A stretch of DNA of 64,000 bases from Burkholderia sp. BCC0322 (GTDB taxonomy: Bacteria; Pseudomonadota; Gammaproteobacteria; Burkholderiales; Burkholderiaceae): positions 434,583-498,582 of the forward strand of contig NZ_CADFDU010000005.1 in the NCBI RefSeq assembly GCF_902833045.1. Direction: 5' to 3'. Of the stretch, positions 24,436 to 32,467 are shown in pieces (within the stretch, counting starts at the first letter, position 1; each line of letters opens with the position of its first letter). Made by a program: the position numbers and the translations under genes. The notes below the pieces were generated by a model that saw only the letters and a list, made by a program, of their open reading frames with translations, made no database searches and was not told the origin of the DNA.

Positions 24436-25578
24436 TCAGGCGCGCCCCATGATCCGGGTGCCGAGCGAGATGCCGAGTTCGGACAGCGATGCGTTGGTCG
24501 TGAGCTGAAGCCCTTCCCAGCGCGACAGCGCGGCGTCGAACGCGGGGCCGCGCTCGACGCCGCGTAGCGCCTCGGCGAGACCGACGGCATTCTCCGCCGC
24601 TTTCGCGACGCCTGCGGCCGTGTGCGGCCGGACGAGGCAGGACGCATCGCCGAGCAACACCGCGCGGCTGAACACCATGCGGTCGACCGCGAGATCGAGG
24701 ATCGACTGCGCGAACGGCGCGCGCGTTGCCCCGACGAGCGCGGCGAGCGTCGGCGCGAGCATCCGGCGGCCCGCGTCGACGAGTTCGAGCCGGTTGTCGT
24801 CCCCCATCGCGCCGGGCGGCAGCGAACCGTCGCGTTGCGTGCCGTCCTGCGCCAGGAACAGGGACGGCAGGCGATCCTGCGCGAGCCGCCGGTACCAGAC
24901 CCAGTTGACGCGCCGTTTGCCCGGTTCGATTGCGCCGTCGCGGCCGGGCACCAGATAGGTCAGGAACAGATGCGCGTCGCCTTCCTGAAACGTGAAGCGC
25001 TCGCGCAGCACGTGCAGCACCGTGTCCGGAAGATCATGCTCGTCGACCAGCCCGCGCCAGGCGACATAACCCGCGTACGCGGGCCGCGCCTCGGGCAACA
25101 GTTGCGCGCGAACCTTCGAGCGGCCGCCGTCGGCGCCGACCAGCAGGTCGGCCTGCTCGACGCGGCCGTCCGCGAAATGCGCGATCACGCGATCGCCTTC
25201 CTGCTCGAACCGCTCGAACGATACGCCGGCGTGTACGACGCCCGCAGGCAGCGCGCGCTTCAGGGCCGTGTAGATCACGTTCCATGCGGTCTGCGTTTGC
25301 GGCATGTAGTAGCGTTGCACGATGCGGTCGTGCTCGTCGAGATAGATCCGGTCGACGGAATCGACGCCCCCATCGCGCGGCGCCGGTACGCCGCCGAACG
25401 CGAACGCGCGCTCGATCGGCGGTTGCAGCACGATGCCGCCGCCGCGGCTGTCGAGGTCGTTCGGCGATTGCTCGAATACCTTGACGCGCCATCCGGCCGC
25501 ACGCAGTGCAGTCGCCGTGAAAAGCCCGCCCACCGATCCGCCGATGACGATCGCCAGCGGGCTCGAAACGTCGCTCAT
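24436..25578 (-). CDS. FAD-dependent monooxygenase (UbiH/PHBH-type)
   Basis: A 380-residue flavoprotein hydroxylase. The FAD-binding dinucleotide motif is AIVIGGSVGGLFTATALRAA, ending in the acidic VFEQ. The middle motif is DLLVGADGGRSKVRAQLLPE, and the second FAD motif is AVLLGDASCLVRPHTAAGVA, all diagnostic of class A flavin monooxygenases. It would hydroxylate an aromatic or related substrate using NAD(P)H and O2. It is paralogous to the protein at 47969-49093. The AGGAAGG before the ATG supports the start. The gene just upstream is a deletion scar of an alpha/beta hydrolase, so a former catabolic cluster may have been here. Confidence 0.9.
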   Translation of the reverse strand: MSDVSSPLAIVIGGSVGGLFTATALRAAGWRVKVFEQSPNDLDSRGGGIVLQPPIERAFAFGGVPAPRDGGVDSVDRIYLDEHDRIVQRYYMPQTQTAWNVIYTALKRALPAGVVHAGVSFERFEQEGDRVIAHFADGRVEQADLLVGADGGRSKVRAQLLPEARPAYAGYVAWRGLVDEHDLPDTVLHVLRERFTFQEGDAHLFLTYLVPGRDGAIEPGKRRVNWVWYRRLAQDRLPSLFLAQDGTQRDGSLPPGAMGDDNRLELVDAGRRMLAPTLAALVGATRAPFAQSILDLAVDRMVFSRAVLLGDASCLVRPHTAAGVAKAAENAVGLAEALRGVERGPAFDAALSRWEGLQLTTNASLSELGISLGTRIMGRA

Positions 25579-25617
25579 GATGCCTTCCTCCCGATGATCC
25601 GTGATGTGCACGGCGAT

Positions 25618-25802
25618 TCAGCCTTCCCGGTGCTTCGGCAATTCGAGCAGCAACGCGTTCACGCGCTCCGGCTGCTCGTCCTGCGGCAAGTGCCCGCATT
25701 GCGCGATGGGCTCGGCATGCTGGTGTCGATATCGATGTAGTGCTGGCGGATACCATTCGCGGTGACGGTGTGATGGGCGATCGAAGGCGTGGCGGTGGTC
25801 AT
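25618..25802 (-). pseudogene. alpha/beta hydrolase with internal deletion
   Basis: The minus strand begins MTTATPSIAHHTVTANGIRQ then HYIDID, the usual N-terminus of epoxide-hydrolase/haloalkane-type alpha/beta hydrolases. After a junction near 25725 the frame changes and reads AEPIAQCGHLPQDEQPERVN, then ALLLELPKHREG and a stop at 25618-25620. GHLPQDEQPE is the catalytic-histidine loop and final helix of the same family. Roughly 230 central residues are missing and the two ends are out of frame. It is therefore the scar of a large in-gene deletion, and no enzyme can be made. Confidence 0.75.
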
Positions 25803-25950
25803 GTGACGGTCCCTGTTCGGTTCAGTCTGCGCACAGTTCGGGGGCGGGTGCCAATGTCTTTCGAGGATAGGCGAAGCGATCGGCGGGGCGGGTAAATTGT
25901 TCTGAATTCGTCTGGCTGCGCGTGCGGCCGACGAACTGCCGCGCGGCTGC

Positions 25951-26222
25951 AATGGGTTGCGAATCCAGACGCGCCTGACCGGCGCGGTCATGCACGAGGC
26001 GTCGACGTCGGACATGATTTTCGACGTCGAAACGCTGGTCGTGCTGCCGAGCGACGTGATGAGGCTGCTGGCCGGCAACGTGATCGTCACCGGCACGCCC
26101 GCCGGTATCGGGAGGGCGCGCAACCGCAGCTTTGGATGAAGGCCGGCGACATGTGCGAAGTCGAGATCGGGCTGCTTGGCGTGTTGCGCAATCCGGCCGC
26201 TGCCGGGCGGCGCGATACGTAG
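25951..26222 (+). pseudogene. fumarylacetoacetate hydrolase-family C-terminal remnant
   Basis: The plus strand encodes NGLRIQTRLTGAVMHEASTS, DMIFDVETLVVLPSDVM and LLAGNVIVTGTPAGIG, the conserved C-terminal half of FAH-family (fumarylpyruvate/5-oxopent-3-ene hydrolase type) proteins. After GTPAGIG the frame shifts near 26125 and continues PQLWMKAGDMCEVEIGLLGV then LRNPAAAGRRDT to a TAG. The metal-binding N-terminal half is absent. This is a truncated, frameshifted remnant of an aromatic-ring-cleavage pathway gene. Confidence 0.75.
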
Positions 26223-26254
26223 CGAACGCGTGGCGCGCCCGTCGGGCCGCCGCG

Positions 26255-26974
26255 TCAGGCGCGCCGGCGGCGGCGGGCGGCCGCGCCCGGCGCGAGTTGC
26301 TTCAGCGCGGCGGGCGTGCCGTGCAGGAACGCGTCGATCAGCCGTTCGATTTCGGTGTCGAGATCGTCGGGCACCGGCAGGCCGTAGACCCACTTGCGGA
26401 CGCCTAGATAGAAGATGCTCGCGTGCAGGCTCCAGACCAGTTCGATTTCCGCATTGCGCTGGGTTTCGGTTGCCGGCGTGGCGAGGTCGTATTCGTGGCG
26501 CAGCTCGCGCAGCACCGGCAGGAACACGCGTTCGCGCAGCCGCGACAGGTAGCGCGTGTTGAACCCCTCGCGGCTGAGCCCCGCGAAGATGAAGGTGCGG
26601 ATCCATTCGCGCCGCAGGATGGTTTGAGCGTACGCGCGGTAGAACGCGACAAGCCGCGCCTGCAGTGGCACCGCGCGATCGGCGATCAGCTTTTCCCAGT
26701 CGGAATTCCACGTGTAGATCTCGTCGTACACGCGATCGATCAGCGCCTCCTTGCTCGGGAAGTACCGGTACAGCAGCGGCTGGGTGACGCCGATCTGCCG
26801 CGCGAGCTCACGCGTGCTGCCGGAAAAGCCGTGTGTCGCGAAGTGCTCGATCGCTTTCTCGACGATCTGACGCTCGCGCGCTTCCGGCGCAAGCCGGCGG
26901 CCCGGCGCGACGGTGTTGCCGTCGGCGTTCGTCCCGCGGTCGCGGGCCGGCGTGCTGCGTTTCCTTTCGGTCAT
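26255..26974 (-). CDS. TetR-family transcriptional regulator
   Basis: A 239-residue TetR protein with a long basic N-terminal extension (MTERKRSTPARDRG..). The HTH domain reads QIVEKAIEHFATHGFSGSTR, ELARQIGVTQPLLYRYFPSK and EALIDRVYDEIYTW. The C-terminal helical domain binds an unknown ligand, and the protein ends in an Arg-rich tail. It is divergent from the DUF1275-VOC-porin operon across a 364-base gap that contains a palindrome at 27171-27186, so it probably controls that operon. The rest of the gap shows no gene. Confidence 0.9.
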   Translation of the reverse strand: MTERKRSTPARDRGTNADGNTVAPGRRLAPEARERQIVEKAIEHFATHGFSGSTRELARQIGVTQPLLYRYFPSKEALIDRVYDEIYTWNSDWEKLIADRAVPLQARLVAFYRAYAQTILRREWIRTFIFAGLSREGFNTRYLSRLRERVFLPVLRELRHEYDLATPATETQRNAEIELVWSLHASIFYLGVRKWVYGLPVPDDLDTEIERLIDAFLHGTPAALKQLAPGAAARRRRRA

Positions 26975-27170
26975 TCACCGGCTCCTGATGGCACGCTGCT
27001 TGACGATCGATCGAAAAATAACACGGCTGGGGCGTCGAATCCGGCGGAGGCGCGGCTTGTGTCGCGGAGCGGGGCACGTTGCGGGGGCGTCCCGCGACGA
27101 AGCGGGACGGCAGCGCCGTCCGGCGCTCGGGCGGCGAATTCAGAAAAATTCAGGCTGTCCGCCCATGACT

Positions 27171-27186
27171 TTAAGACGCGCCTTAA
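27171..27186. promoter_or_regulatory. palindrome upstream of the DUF1275 operon
   Basis: TTAAG and CTTAA, with a CGCG centre, form a 16-base palindrome with a single mismatched pair, about 150 bases before the DUF1275 start and 200 bases before the divergent TetR start. It is a reasonable TetR operator candidate, from symmetry and position only. Confidence 0.4.
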
Positions 27187-27338
27187 CTAGTCTAGCTCCC
27201 GAACCGCCGCATGGGCCGGACGCCAGTCGGCGATCCGGGCCGGCCGGCGAAACCGGAGTGGAGCATGCGTTATCTCATCTCGCCGCGCGCAGGCACGACG
27301 TGCGCCGGCGCCGCCGACACCTTCCAGGAAGCCGCGTC

Positions 27339-28076
27339 ATGCCGCCGCAGCCAGTAACCGCGGGCACCGCCGCGGCGCCCGATCGCGTGCGCGGCGAGGA
27401 CGTGTTTCTCGCGTCGATCGCGGGTTATGTCGACACGCTCGGCTTCGTCGCGCTGTTCGGCCTGTTCACCGCGCACGTCACCGGCAACTTCATCCTGATC
27501 GGCTCGGGGCTGGCCGGCGTCGGCCAAGGGCTCGCGATCAAGTGGCTCGCGTTTCCGGCCTTCATCGCCGGCATCGTCGGCGCGCGCGTGCTCGACCACC
27601 GGATGCGGTCGCTGGGCCACGGCGTGCGCGCGCGTTCGCTGTATGCGCTGCAGGCCGTGCTGCTGGCCGGGTTCATGCTGGCCGGCGTGATGGCCTCGCC
27701 GATCGCCGACGCCGATGCGCCGAAAACGATTTTGTGCGGCCTGCTCGGCGCCGCGGCGATGGGCGTGCAGAACGCGCACGGCCGGCTGACGGCCCGCTCG
27801 GTCGTCGCCAATACGGTGATGACGGGCAATGTCACGCAGGCGGTGATCGATGCGTTCGACTGGCTCGTGCCGATCGCCGCGCCGGCCGAACGGGCCGCCG
27901 CGCGCGCGCGGCTGCGGCGCACGCTGCCGCCCGTCGCCGGCTTCGCGCTCGGGGCGGGCGCGGGGGCGACGGCCTATCTGTATGCCGCCTTCTGGGCGCT
28001 GGCGTTGCCGCTCGCGGCGCTGTGCTTCCTCGCTTATCAATCCGGCCGGCCCGACGAGGGGCCGGCGCCACGCTGA
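27339..28076 (+). CDS. DUF1275 (YoaK-family) membrane protein
   Basis: A 245-residue inner-membrane protein of the YoaK/DUF1275 family. The opening segment SIAGYVDTLGFVALFGLFTA followed by HVTGNFILIG is the family hallmark, and the later motif MGVQNAHGRLTARSVVANTV then MTGNVTQAVID is equally typical. About six hydrophobic segments are present. The function is unknown, although members are often annotated as possible transporters. The CAGGAAG before the ATG supports the start. It is the first gene of an operon with an exported VOC protein and an outer-membrane porin. Confidence 0.9.
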   Translation: MPPQPVTAGTAAAPDRVRGEDVFLASIAGYVDTLGFVALFGLFTAHVTGNFILIGSGLAGVGQGLAIKWLAFPAFIAGIVGARVLDHRMRSLGHGVRARSLYALQAVLLAGFMLAGVMASPIADADAPKTILCGLLGAAAMGVQNAHGRLTARSVVANTVMTGNVTQAVIDAFDWLVPIAAPAERAAARARLRRTLPPVAGFALGAGAGATAYLYAAFWALALPLAALCFLAYQSGRPDEGPAPR

Positions 28077-28124
28077 ATGCGCGCGCGCCATACGGCCGCG
28101 CTTGCCCCTTTCCAGGAGAATTCG

Positions 28125-29066
28125 ATGATTGCACTGAAGTTGCGACAAGTATTGCGGATGACGGCCGCGTCGACGGCCGTGCTCGGCGCATTGCTGGCGA
28201 CCGCGCCGGCCCAGGCCGACGAAACGCGCCTGCTGGAGACCTCGTCCGCGAAGGTGCCGGCCGTCTCCGTCGGCCCGCAGTACGACACGACGCACGTGTG
28301 CGTCGCGCCGGAAGATTTCGACCGCTTCACCGACAGCTTCGTCGCGACGTTCGGCGGCAAGAAGTCGCAGCAGGGCGTGTTCCAGGTCACGCCGACGCCG
28401 AGCCAGACGATGTCGCAGCTCGTGTTCACGCCGGCCGGCACGATCTCGGTGTTCGGCTTCAAGACGCCGATCCCGTATCCGTTCTGCGCGGAGCGCACCG
28501 GCTATCTCGTCACTGACATGGACGTCGCGATGAAGTCGGCGCGCGCGCACGGCGCGGACGTGGTCGTCGACACGTTCCCCGACCCGATCGGCCGCGACGC
28601 GATCATCCGCTGGCCGGGCGGCGTGAACATGCAGCTGTACTGGCACACCCAGGCGCCGAAATACGACCCGCTGCAGACGGTGCCGGAAAACCGCGTGTAC
28701 GTGTCGCCGGAAAGCGCGAGCAAGCTGGTGCACGACTTCGTCGCGTTCTCGCGCGGCAAGGTCGTGTCCGACGTGCGCAAGGCGCCGGGCGTCGAGATCG
28801 GCCGGCCGAACGATACATATCGCCGCATCCGCATCGAGTCGGGCTTCGGCAAGATGACCGTGCTGGCCACGGACGGCCATCTGCCTTATCCGTTCGGCCG
28901 CGAGATGACCGGCTACGAAGTGCCGGACCTGGCCGCCACGCTGGAGAAGGCCAAGGCGGCCGGCGTGACCGTGCTGGTGCCGACGTTCACGTCGGACGGG
29001 CGCGATGCCGCGCTCGTGCAGTTCCCGGGCGGCTACGTCGCCGAGATCCACGCGCGGTCGAAATAA
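28125..29066 (+). CDS. exported two-domain VOC (glyoxalase-like) protein
   Basis: A 313-residue protein with a signal peptide (MTAASTAVLGALLATAPAQA/DE), which is unusual for the normally cytosolic VOC fold. Two VOC units follow: about residues 50-165 (TTHVCVAPEDFDRFTDSFVA .. GGVNMQLYW) and 175-310 (RVYVSPESASKLVHDFVAFS .. FPGGYVAEIHA). The ligand pattern (His, Glu) resembles glyoxalase-type metal sites. It may act on a periplasmic carbonyl, peroxide or aromatic substrate. An AGGAG precedes the ATG. Its stop overlaps the porin start by one base, so the two are coupled. Confidence 0.85.
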   Translation: MIALKLRQVLRMTAASTAVLGALLATAPAQADETRLLETSSAKVPAVSVGPQYDTTHVCVAPEDFDRFTDSFVATFGGKKSQQGVFQVTPTPSQTMSQLVFTPAGTISVFGFKTPIPYPFCAERTGYLVTDMDVAMKSARAHGADVVVDTFPDPIGRDAIIRWPGGVNMQLYWHTQAPKYDPLQTVPENRVYVSPESASKLVHDFVAFSRGKVVSDVRKAPGVEIGRPNDTYRRIRIESGFGKMTVLATDGHLPYPFGREMTGYEVPDLAATLEKAKAAGVTVLVPTFTSDGRDAALVQFPGGYVAEIHARSK

Positions 29067-30538
29067 TGGATCGTCGGCCGATGCGACGGGCGTGGCGGCG
29101 CGTGCTGCCGGCTGCCGTGCTGGCGGGCGGCGTCGCGACGTGCGCCGGTACGGCGGCCGGTGCCGAGGAAGCCGCGGCGGCCGCTGCCGCGGCGCCGGTC
29201 TCGACCGCCGGCACGACGTGCACCGCCAAGCGTCCCACGGTGCTGTTCAACCGCTGGCAGGAAGACTGGTCGGTGCTCGCGAATCCGTGCGTGCCGCGCG
29301 CGCCGCTCGATTCGCTCAAGTACATCCCGCTGGGCGGCGACCCGTCGACCTACCTGTCGCTCGGCGCGAACCTGCGCGAGCGCTTCGAGCTGAACAACGC
29401 GCCGCTGTTCGGGCTCGGCGCCGCGCATGACGACAATTACGTGATCCAGCGCGCGACGGTGCATGCGGACCTGCGCTATGCCGGGCACTTCCAGGCGTTC
29501 GTCCAGTTCGTCGATGCCCGGCCGTTCGGCAAGGATACGGTGGGGTCCGTCGACAAGGATCAGCTCGATATCGAGCAGGCGTTCGTCGCGTATGTCGACC
29601 AGGTCGGCGGCGGCACGTTCAAGACCCGCATCGGCCGGCAGGAGATGGCCTTCGACTTGCAGCGTTTCGTGTCGGTGCGCGACGGCCCGAACGTGCGCCA
29701 GGCGTTCGACGCGCTGTGGGCGGATTACGAAATCGGCAAATGGCGGCTGATCGGTTATGTGACGCGCCCGGTGCAGTACCGCAACGACGCGGTGTTCGAC
29801 GACGTGTCGAATCGGCACCTGAGATTCGACGGCGTGCGTATCGAGCGCAACGGCACGGGCCCCGGCGACCTGTCGGGCTACTGGTCGCGCTACACGCGCG
29901 ACAACGCGCGCTATCTCGCCGGGGCAGGGACCGAGCGGCGCGACGTATTCGACATGCGCTACGCGGGCAAATCCGGCCGGCTCGACTGGGACGTCGAGGC
30001 GATGCTGCAGACCGGGCACATCGGGCAGGACACGATCGGTGCATGGGCGTTCGGCGCGCTGGGCGGCTACACGTTCACGAAGACGCCGGGCACGCCGCGC
30101 ATCGGCATCCAGGTCGACGGCGCGTCGGGCGACAAGCACCCCGGCGACGGGCGCATGGGCACCTTCAACCCGCTGTTCCCGAACGGCTATTACTTCACGC
30201 TCGCCGGCTACACCGGCTACAGCAACCTGATTCACGTGAAGCCGTCGCTGACGTTCAAGCCCGCCAGCAACGTGACGGTGCTGACCGCGGTCGGTTTCCA
30301 GTGGCGCGAGACGACGGCCGACGCAATCTACGGGCAAGGGATGCAGGCGGTGCCGGGCACGGCCGGCAAGGGCGGTTCGTGGACGGGCATGTATGCGCAG
30401 GCCCGCGTGGACTGGCTCGTCAGTGCGAACGTGGCGCTGGCCGTCGAGGCCGTGCACTTCCAGGTCGCAGACTCGATTCGCGCGCTCGGTGCACGCAATG
30501 CCGACTATGTCGGCATGGAAGCGAAGTTCGGCTGGTAA
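29066..30538 (+). CDS. alginate-export-family outer-membrane porin
   Basis: A 490-residue predicted beta-barrel with a long basic signal sequence (MRRAWRRVLPAAVLAGGVAT). The body has alternating strands with aromatic girdles: YLSLGANLRERFELNNAPLF, IQRATVHADLRYAGHFQAFV, RIGRQEMAFDLQRFVSVRDG and the terminal NADYVGMEAKFGW ending in Trp. IGRQEMAFD.QR and the strand pattern match the AlgE/alginate-export domain family, which forms anion-selective channels for acidic polymers or small carboxylates. Its place after an exported VOC protein suggests that it imports or exports that protein's substrate. It is coupled to the upstream gene by TAATG. Confidence 0.88.
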   Translation: MDRRPMRRAWRRVLPAAVLAGGVATCAGTAAGAEEAAAAAAAAPVSTAGTTCTAKRPTVLFNRWQEDWSVLANPCVPRAPLDSLKYIPLGGDPSTYLSLGANLRERFELNNAPLFGLGAAHDDNYVIQRATVHADLRYAGHFQAFVQFVDARPFGKDTVGSVDKDQLDIEQAFVAYVDQVGGGTFKTRIGRQEMAFDLQRFVSVRDGPNVRQAFDALWADYEIGKWRLIGYVTRPVQYRNDAVFDDVSNRHLRFDGVRIERNGTGPGDLSGYWSRYTRDNARYLAGAGTERRDVFDMRYAGKSGRLDWDVEAMLQTGHIGQDTIGAWAFGALGGYTFTKTPGTPRIGIQVDGASGDKHPGDGRMGTFNPLFPNGYYFTLAGYTGYSNLIHVKPSLTFKPASNVTVLTAVGFQWRETTADAIYGQGMQAVPGTAGKGGSWTGMYAQARVDWLVSANVALAVEAVHFQVADSIRALGARNADYVGMEAKFGW

Positions 30539-30556
30539 TGCGGCGCGGCGCGCGGC

Positions 30557-31462
30557 TCAGTGCTGCGCGCCTGCCAGTGCCTCGACGAAATCGATGAACG
30601 CCGTGACGCGCTTCGAGCCGCGCTGATTCGGCAGGTAGAGCGCAGTGACGACCGAGCGGGCCGCATCGGGCGTGACGTCGTACTGTTCGAAGAGCCTGCG
30701 CAAGCGGCCCGACTGGACGTCGGCATCGACCAGCCAGTCGGGCAGCAGCGCGATGCCGGCGCCGTCGAGTGCGGCATCGCGCAGCACTTCGCTGTGATTC
30801 GACTTCAGGCACCCGGCGACGAGCACTTTCGTCGTGCCGTGCGCATCGGCAAACGCCCAGGCCCGCTGGTCGCCGCCGAAGTGAAAGCGCAGGCAAGCAT
30901 GGTCGACCAGCTCGCCTGGGGTCGATGGCGTGCCGTGCGCATCGAGGTAGTCGTGGCTCGCGACGACATAACGATGGAACGTGCCGAGCTGCCGCGCGAC
31001 GACTTCCGCGGACGGCGCCGCTTCGCCGAGCCGGATCGCGACGTCGATCCGGCCGGCGACGAGATCGACGCGTTCGTCGGTGAGTTGCAGGTCGAGGTCG
31101 AGCTTCGGATAGCGCGCGAGGAAGGCCGCGACGTGCGGCGCGATGCGGCGCACGCCGTACGCGACCGGCACCGACACGCGCAGCGGCCCGGACGGCTCGT
31201 CGCCGCGATCGGCGACCAGTGCGTCGGCTTCCGCGAGTTCCTCGAGCAGCCGCTTCGCGCGTGCGTAGTACACGGAGCCGGCATCGGACAGCGTGACCTG
31301 TCGCGTCGTGCGGTTCAGCAGCACGGTGCCGAGCGACGCTTCGAGCGCATCCACCGCGCGCACCACCGACGACGCCGCGAGTTCGAGACGCCGTCCCGCG
31401 CTCGAGAAGCCGCCGGCTTCCGCTACTTCCACGAACGCGCGCAGCGCGGAGAATTTGTCCAT
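30557..31462 (-). CDS. LysR-family regulator (PtrR/CrgA-like group)
   Basis: A 301-residue LysR protein of the group whose HTH begins MDKFSALRAFVEVAEAGGFS with SAGRRLELAASSVVRAVDAL and NRTTRQVTLSDAG. The effector domain begins near residue 90 (GPLRVSVPVAYGVRRIAPHV). Its 3' end converges on the porin gene and it is divergent from the DsbA-like gene, which may be its target. An octamer tandem repeat lies immediately upstream of the ATG and contains the only visible Shine-Dalgarno (AAAGG, eight bases away). Confidence 0.9.
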   Translation of the reverse strand: MDKFSALRAFVEVAEAGGFSSAGRRLELAASSVVRAVDALEASLGTVLLNRTTRQVTLSDAGSVYYARAKRLLEELAEADALVADRGDEPSGPLRVSVPVAYGVRRIAPHVAAFLARYPKLDLDLQLTDERVDLVAGRIDVAIRLGEAAPSAEVVARQLGTFHRYVVASHDYLDAHGTPSTPGELVDHACLRFHFGGDQRAWAFADAHGTTKVLVAGCLKSNHSEVLRDAALDGAGIALLPDWLVDADVQSGRLRRLFEQYDVTPDAARSVVTALYLPNQRGSKRVTAFIDFVEALAGAQH

Positions 31463-31468
31463 GTGGTT

Positions 31469-31508
31469 GCCTTTGTCGCTTCGTGACTTCGTGCCTTTGT
31501 GCCTTTGT
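31469..31508. repeat. 8-bp tandem repeat (five units) in the LysR leader
   Basis: Five consecutive octamers lie directly upstream of the LysR start: GCCTTTGT, CGCTTCGT, GACTTCGT, GCCTTTGT and GCCTTTGT. Read on the coding strand, the good units are ACAAAGGC, so each carries an AAAGG Shine-Dalgarno core; the nearest is eight bases from the ATG. Copy number could vary by slippage. Confidence 0.8.
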
Positions 31509-31603
31509 GCGTACCGCAACGATGCGTTGCGTGCCGTTCGCATTCCATCGCCGGCCCGCACGCGCTATCTTCAGGACTGGCAATGTACAGGAAGGAGCGT
31601 GCG

Positions 31604-32254
31604 ATGAAACCCCTCGAAGTCACGGTGACCTACGATCTGATCTGCCCGTGGTGCTGGATCGCGGAGCACAGGCTCGCGGAAGCAATCGACGAAGCGGGCG
31701 TGGCCGGCAACGTGAGCGTCCGGTTCGTGCCGTTCGAACTGAACCCGACGATGCCGGCCGGCGGCATCGACCGCAAGGCGTACCGGAGCGCGAAGTTCGG
31801 CAGTTGGGCGCGCTCGCAGGCACTCGACGCGCATGTCGCCGAAGCCGGCCGCGCGGCGGGCCTCGTGTTCGATCATGCGCGGATCGCACGCACGCCGAAC
31901 ACGCGGCTTGCACACCGGCTCGTCTGGTTCGCGCAGCAACGCGGCAGCGCGGTCGCGCTCGTCGATGCGTTGTTTGCCGCGTATTTCCGCGACGGTCGCG
32001 ATATCGGCGACGCGGACGTGCTGGTCGAGATAGCGGCGGGCGCCGGTTTGCCGGGCGACGCGGTGCGTGCGTTCCTCGCGTCCGGCGAAGGGCTCGACGC
32101 GGTGGTGGCGCTCGAAGCGGAGGCGGTGAGTGAAGGCATCGCTTCGGTGCCGTCGACGCGCATCGGTCGGTCGGTCGTCAGCGGCGCGCAGCCGGCTGCC
32201 GTCTTTCGCGATGCGTTGATCGACGCGCAGCGCGTGCTCGGCGAGATCGCCTGA
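31604..32254 (+). CDS. DsbA-family (FrnE-like) oxidoreductase
   Basis: A 216-residue thioredoxin-fold protein of the FrnE/2-hydroxychromene-2-carboxylate-isomerase-like group. The opening VTVTYDLICPWCWIAEHRLA carries the CPWC redox pair (Cys14, Cys17), followed by the helical insertion and the C-terminal GIASVPSTRIGRSVVSGAQP with the cis-proline (VPS). No signal peptide is present, so it is cytosolic. Likely roles are thiol-disulfide exchange or GSH-linked isomerisation. GAAGGAG before the ATG decides the start. It is divergent from the LysR gene at 30557. Confidence 0.88.
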   Translation: MKPLEVTVTYDLICPWCWIAEHRLAEAIDEAGVAGNVSVRFVPFELNPTMPAGGIDRKAYRSAKFGSWARSQALDAHVAEAGRAAGLVFDHARIARTPNTRLAHRLVWFAQQRGSAVALVDALFAAYFRDGRDIGDADVLVEIAAGAGLPGDAVRAFLASGEGLDAVVALEAEAVSEGIASVPSTRIGRSVVSGAQPAAVFRDALIDAQRVLGEIA

Positions 32255-32467
32255 ATCCGGGCCGGCGCCGCCGAGGCACGGCTGGCAGAACGATTCATGT
32301 CCCGCTCGGGATGATGGCGAACCCGGCCGGCAAGCTCGGTGCCGCTCCCATCGCGTTCCCCGGGCTCGGGCGTTTGTGCAGGGACACGGAGGCCTACGAC
32401 CGGGTGCCGGACAACTACGACACGACACCGTTTCGATGACGGGCAGGGCGCGCGCGTGGCGGTGGCG

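Noticed and set aside
32311-32439. 42-codon frame MMANPAGKLG..
   Set aside because: It reads plausibly but has no ribosome binding site or recognisable family; it may be a scrap between DsbA and AraC genes.
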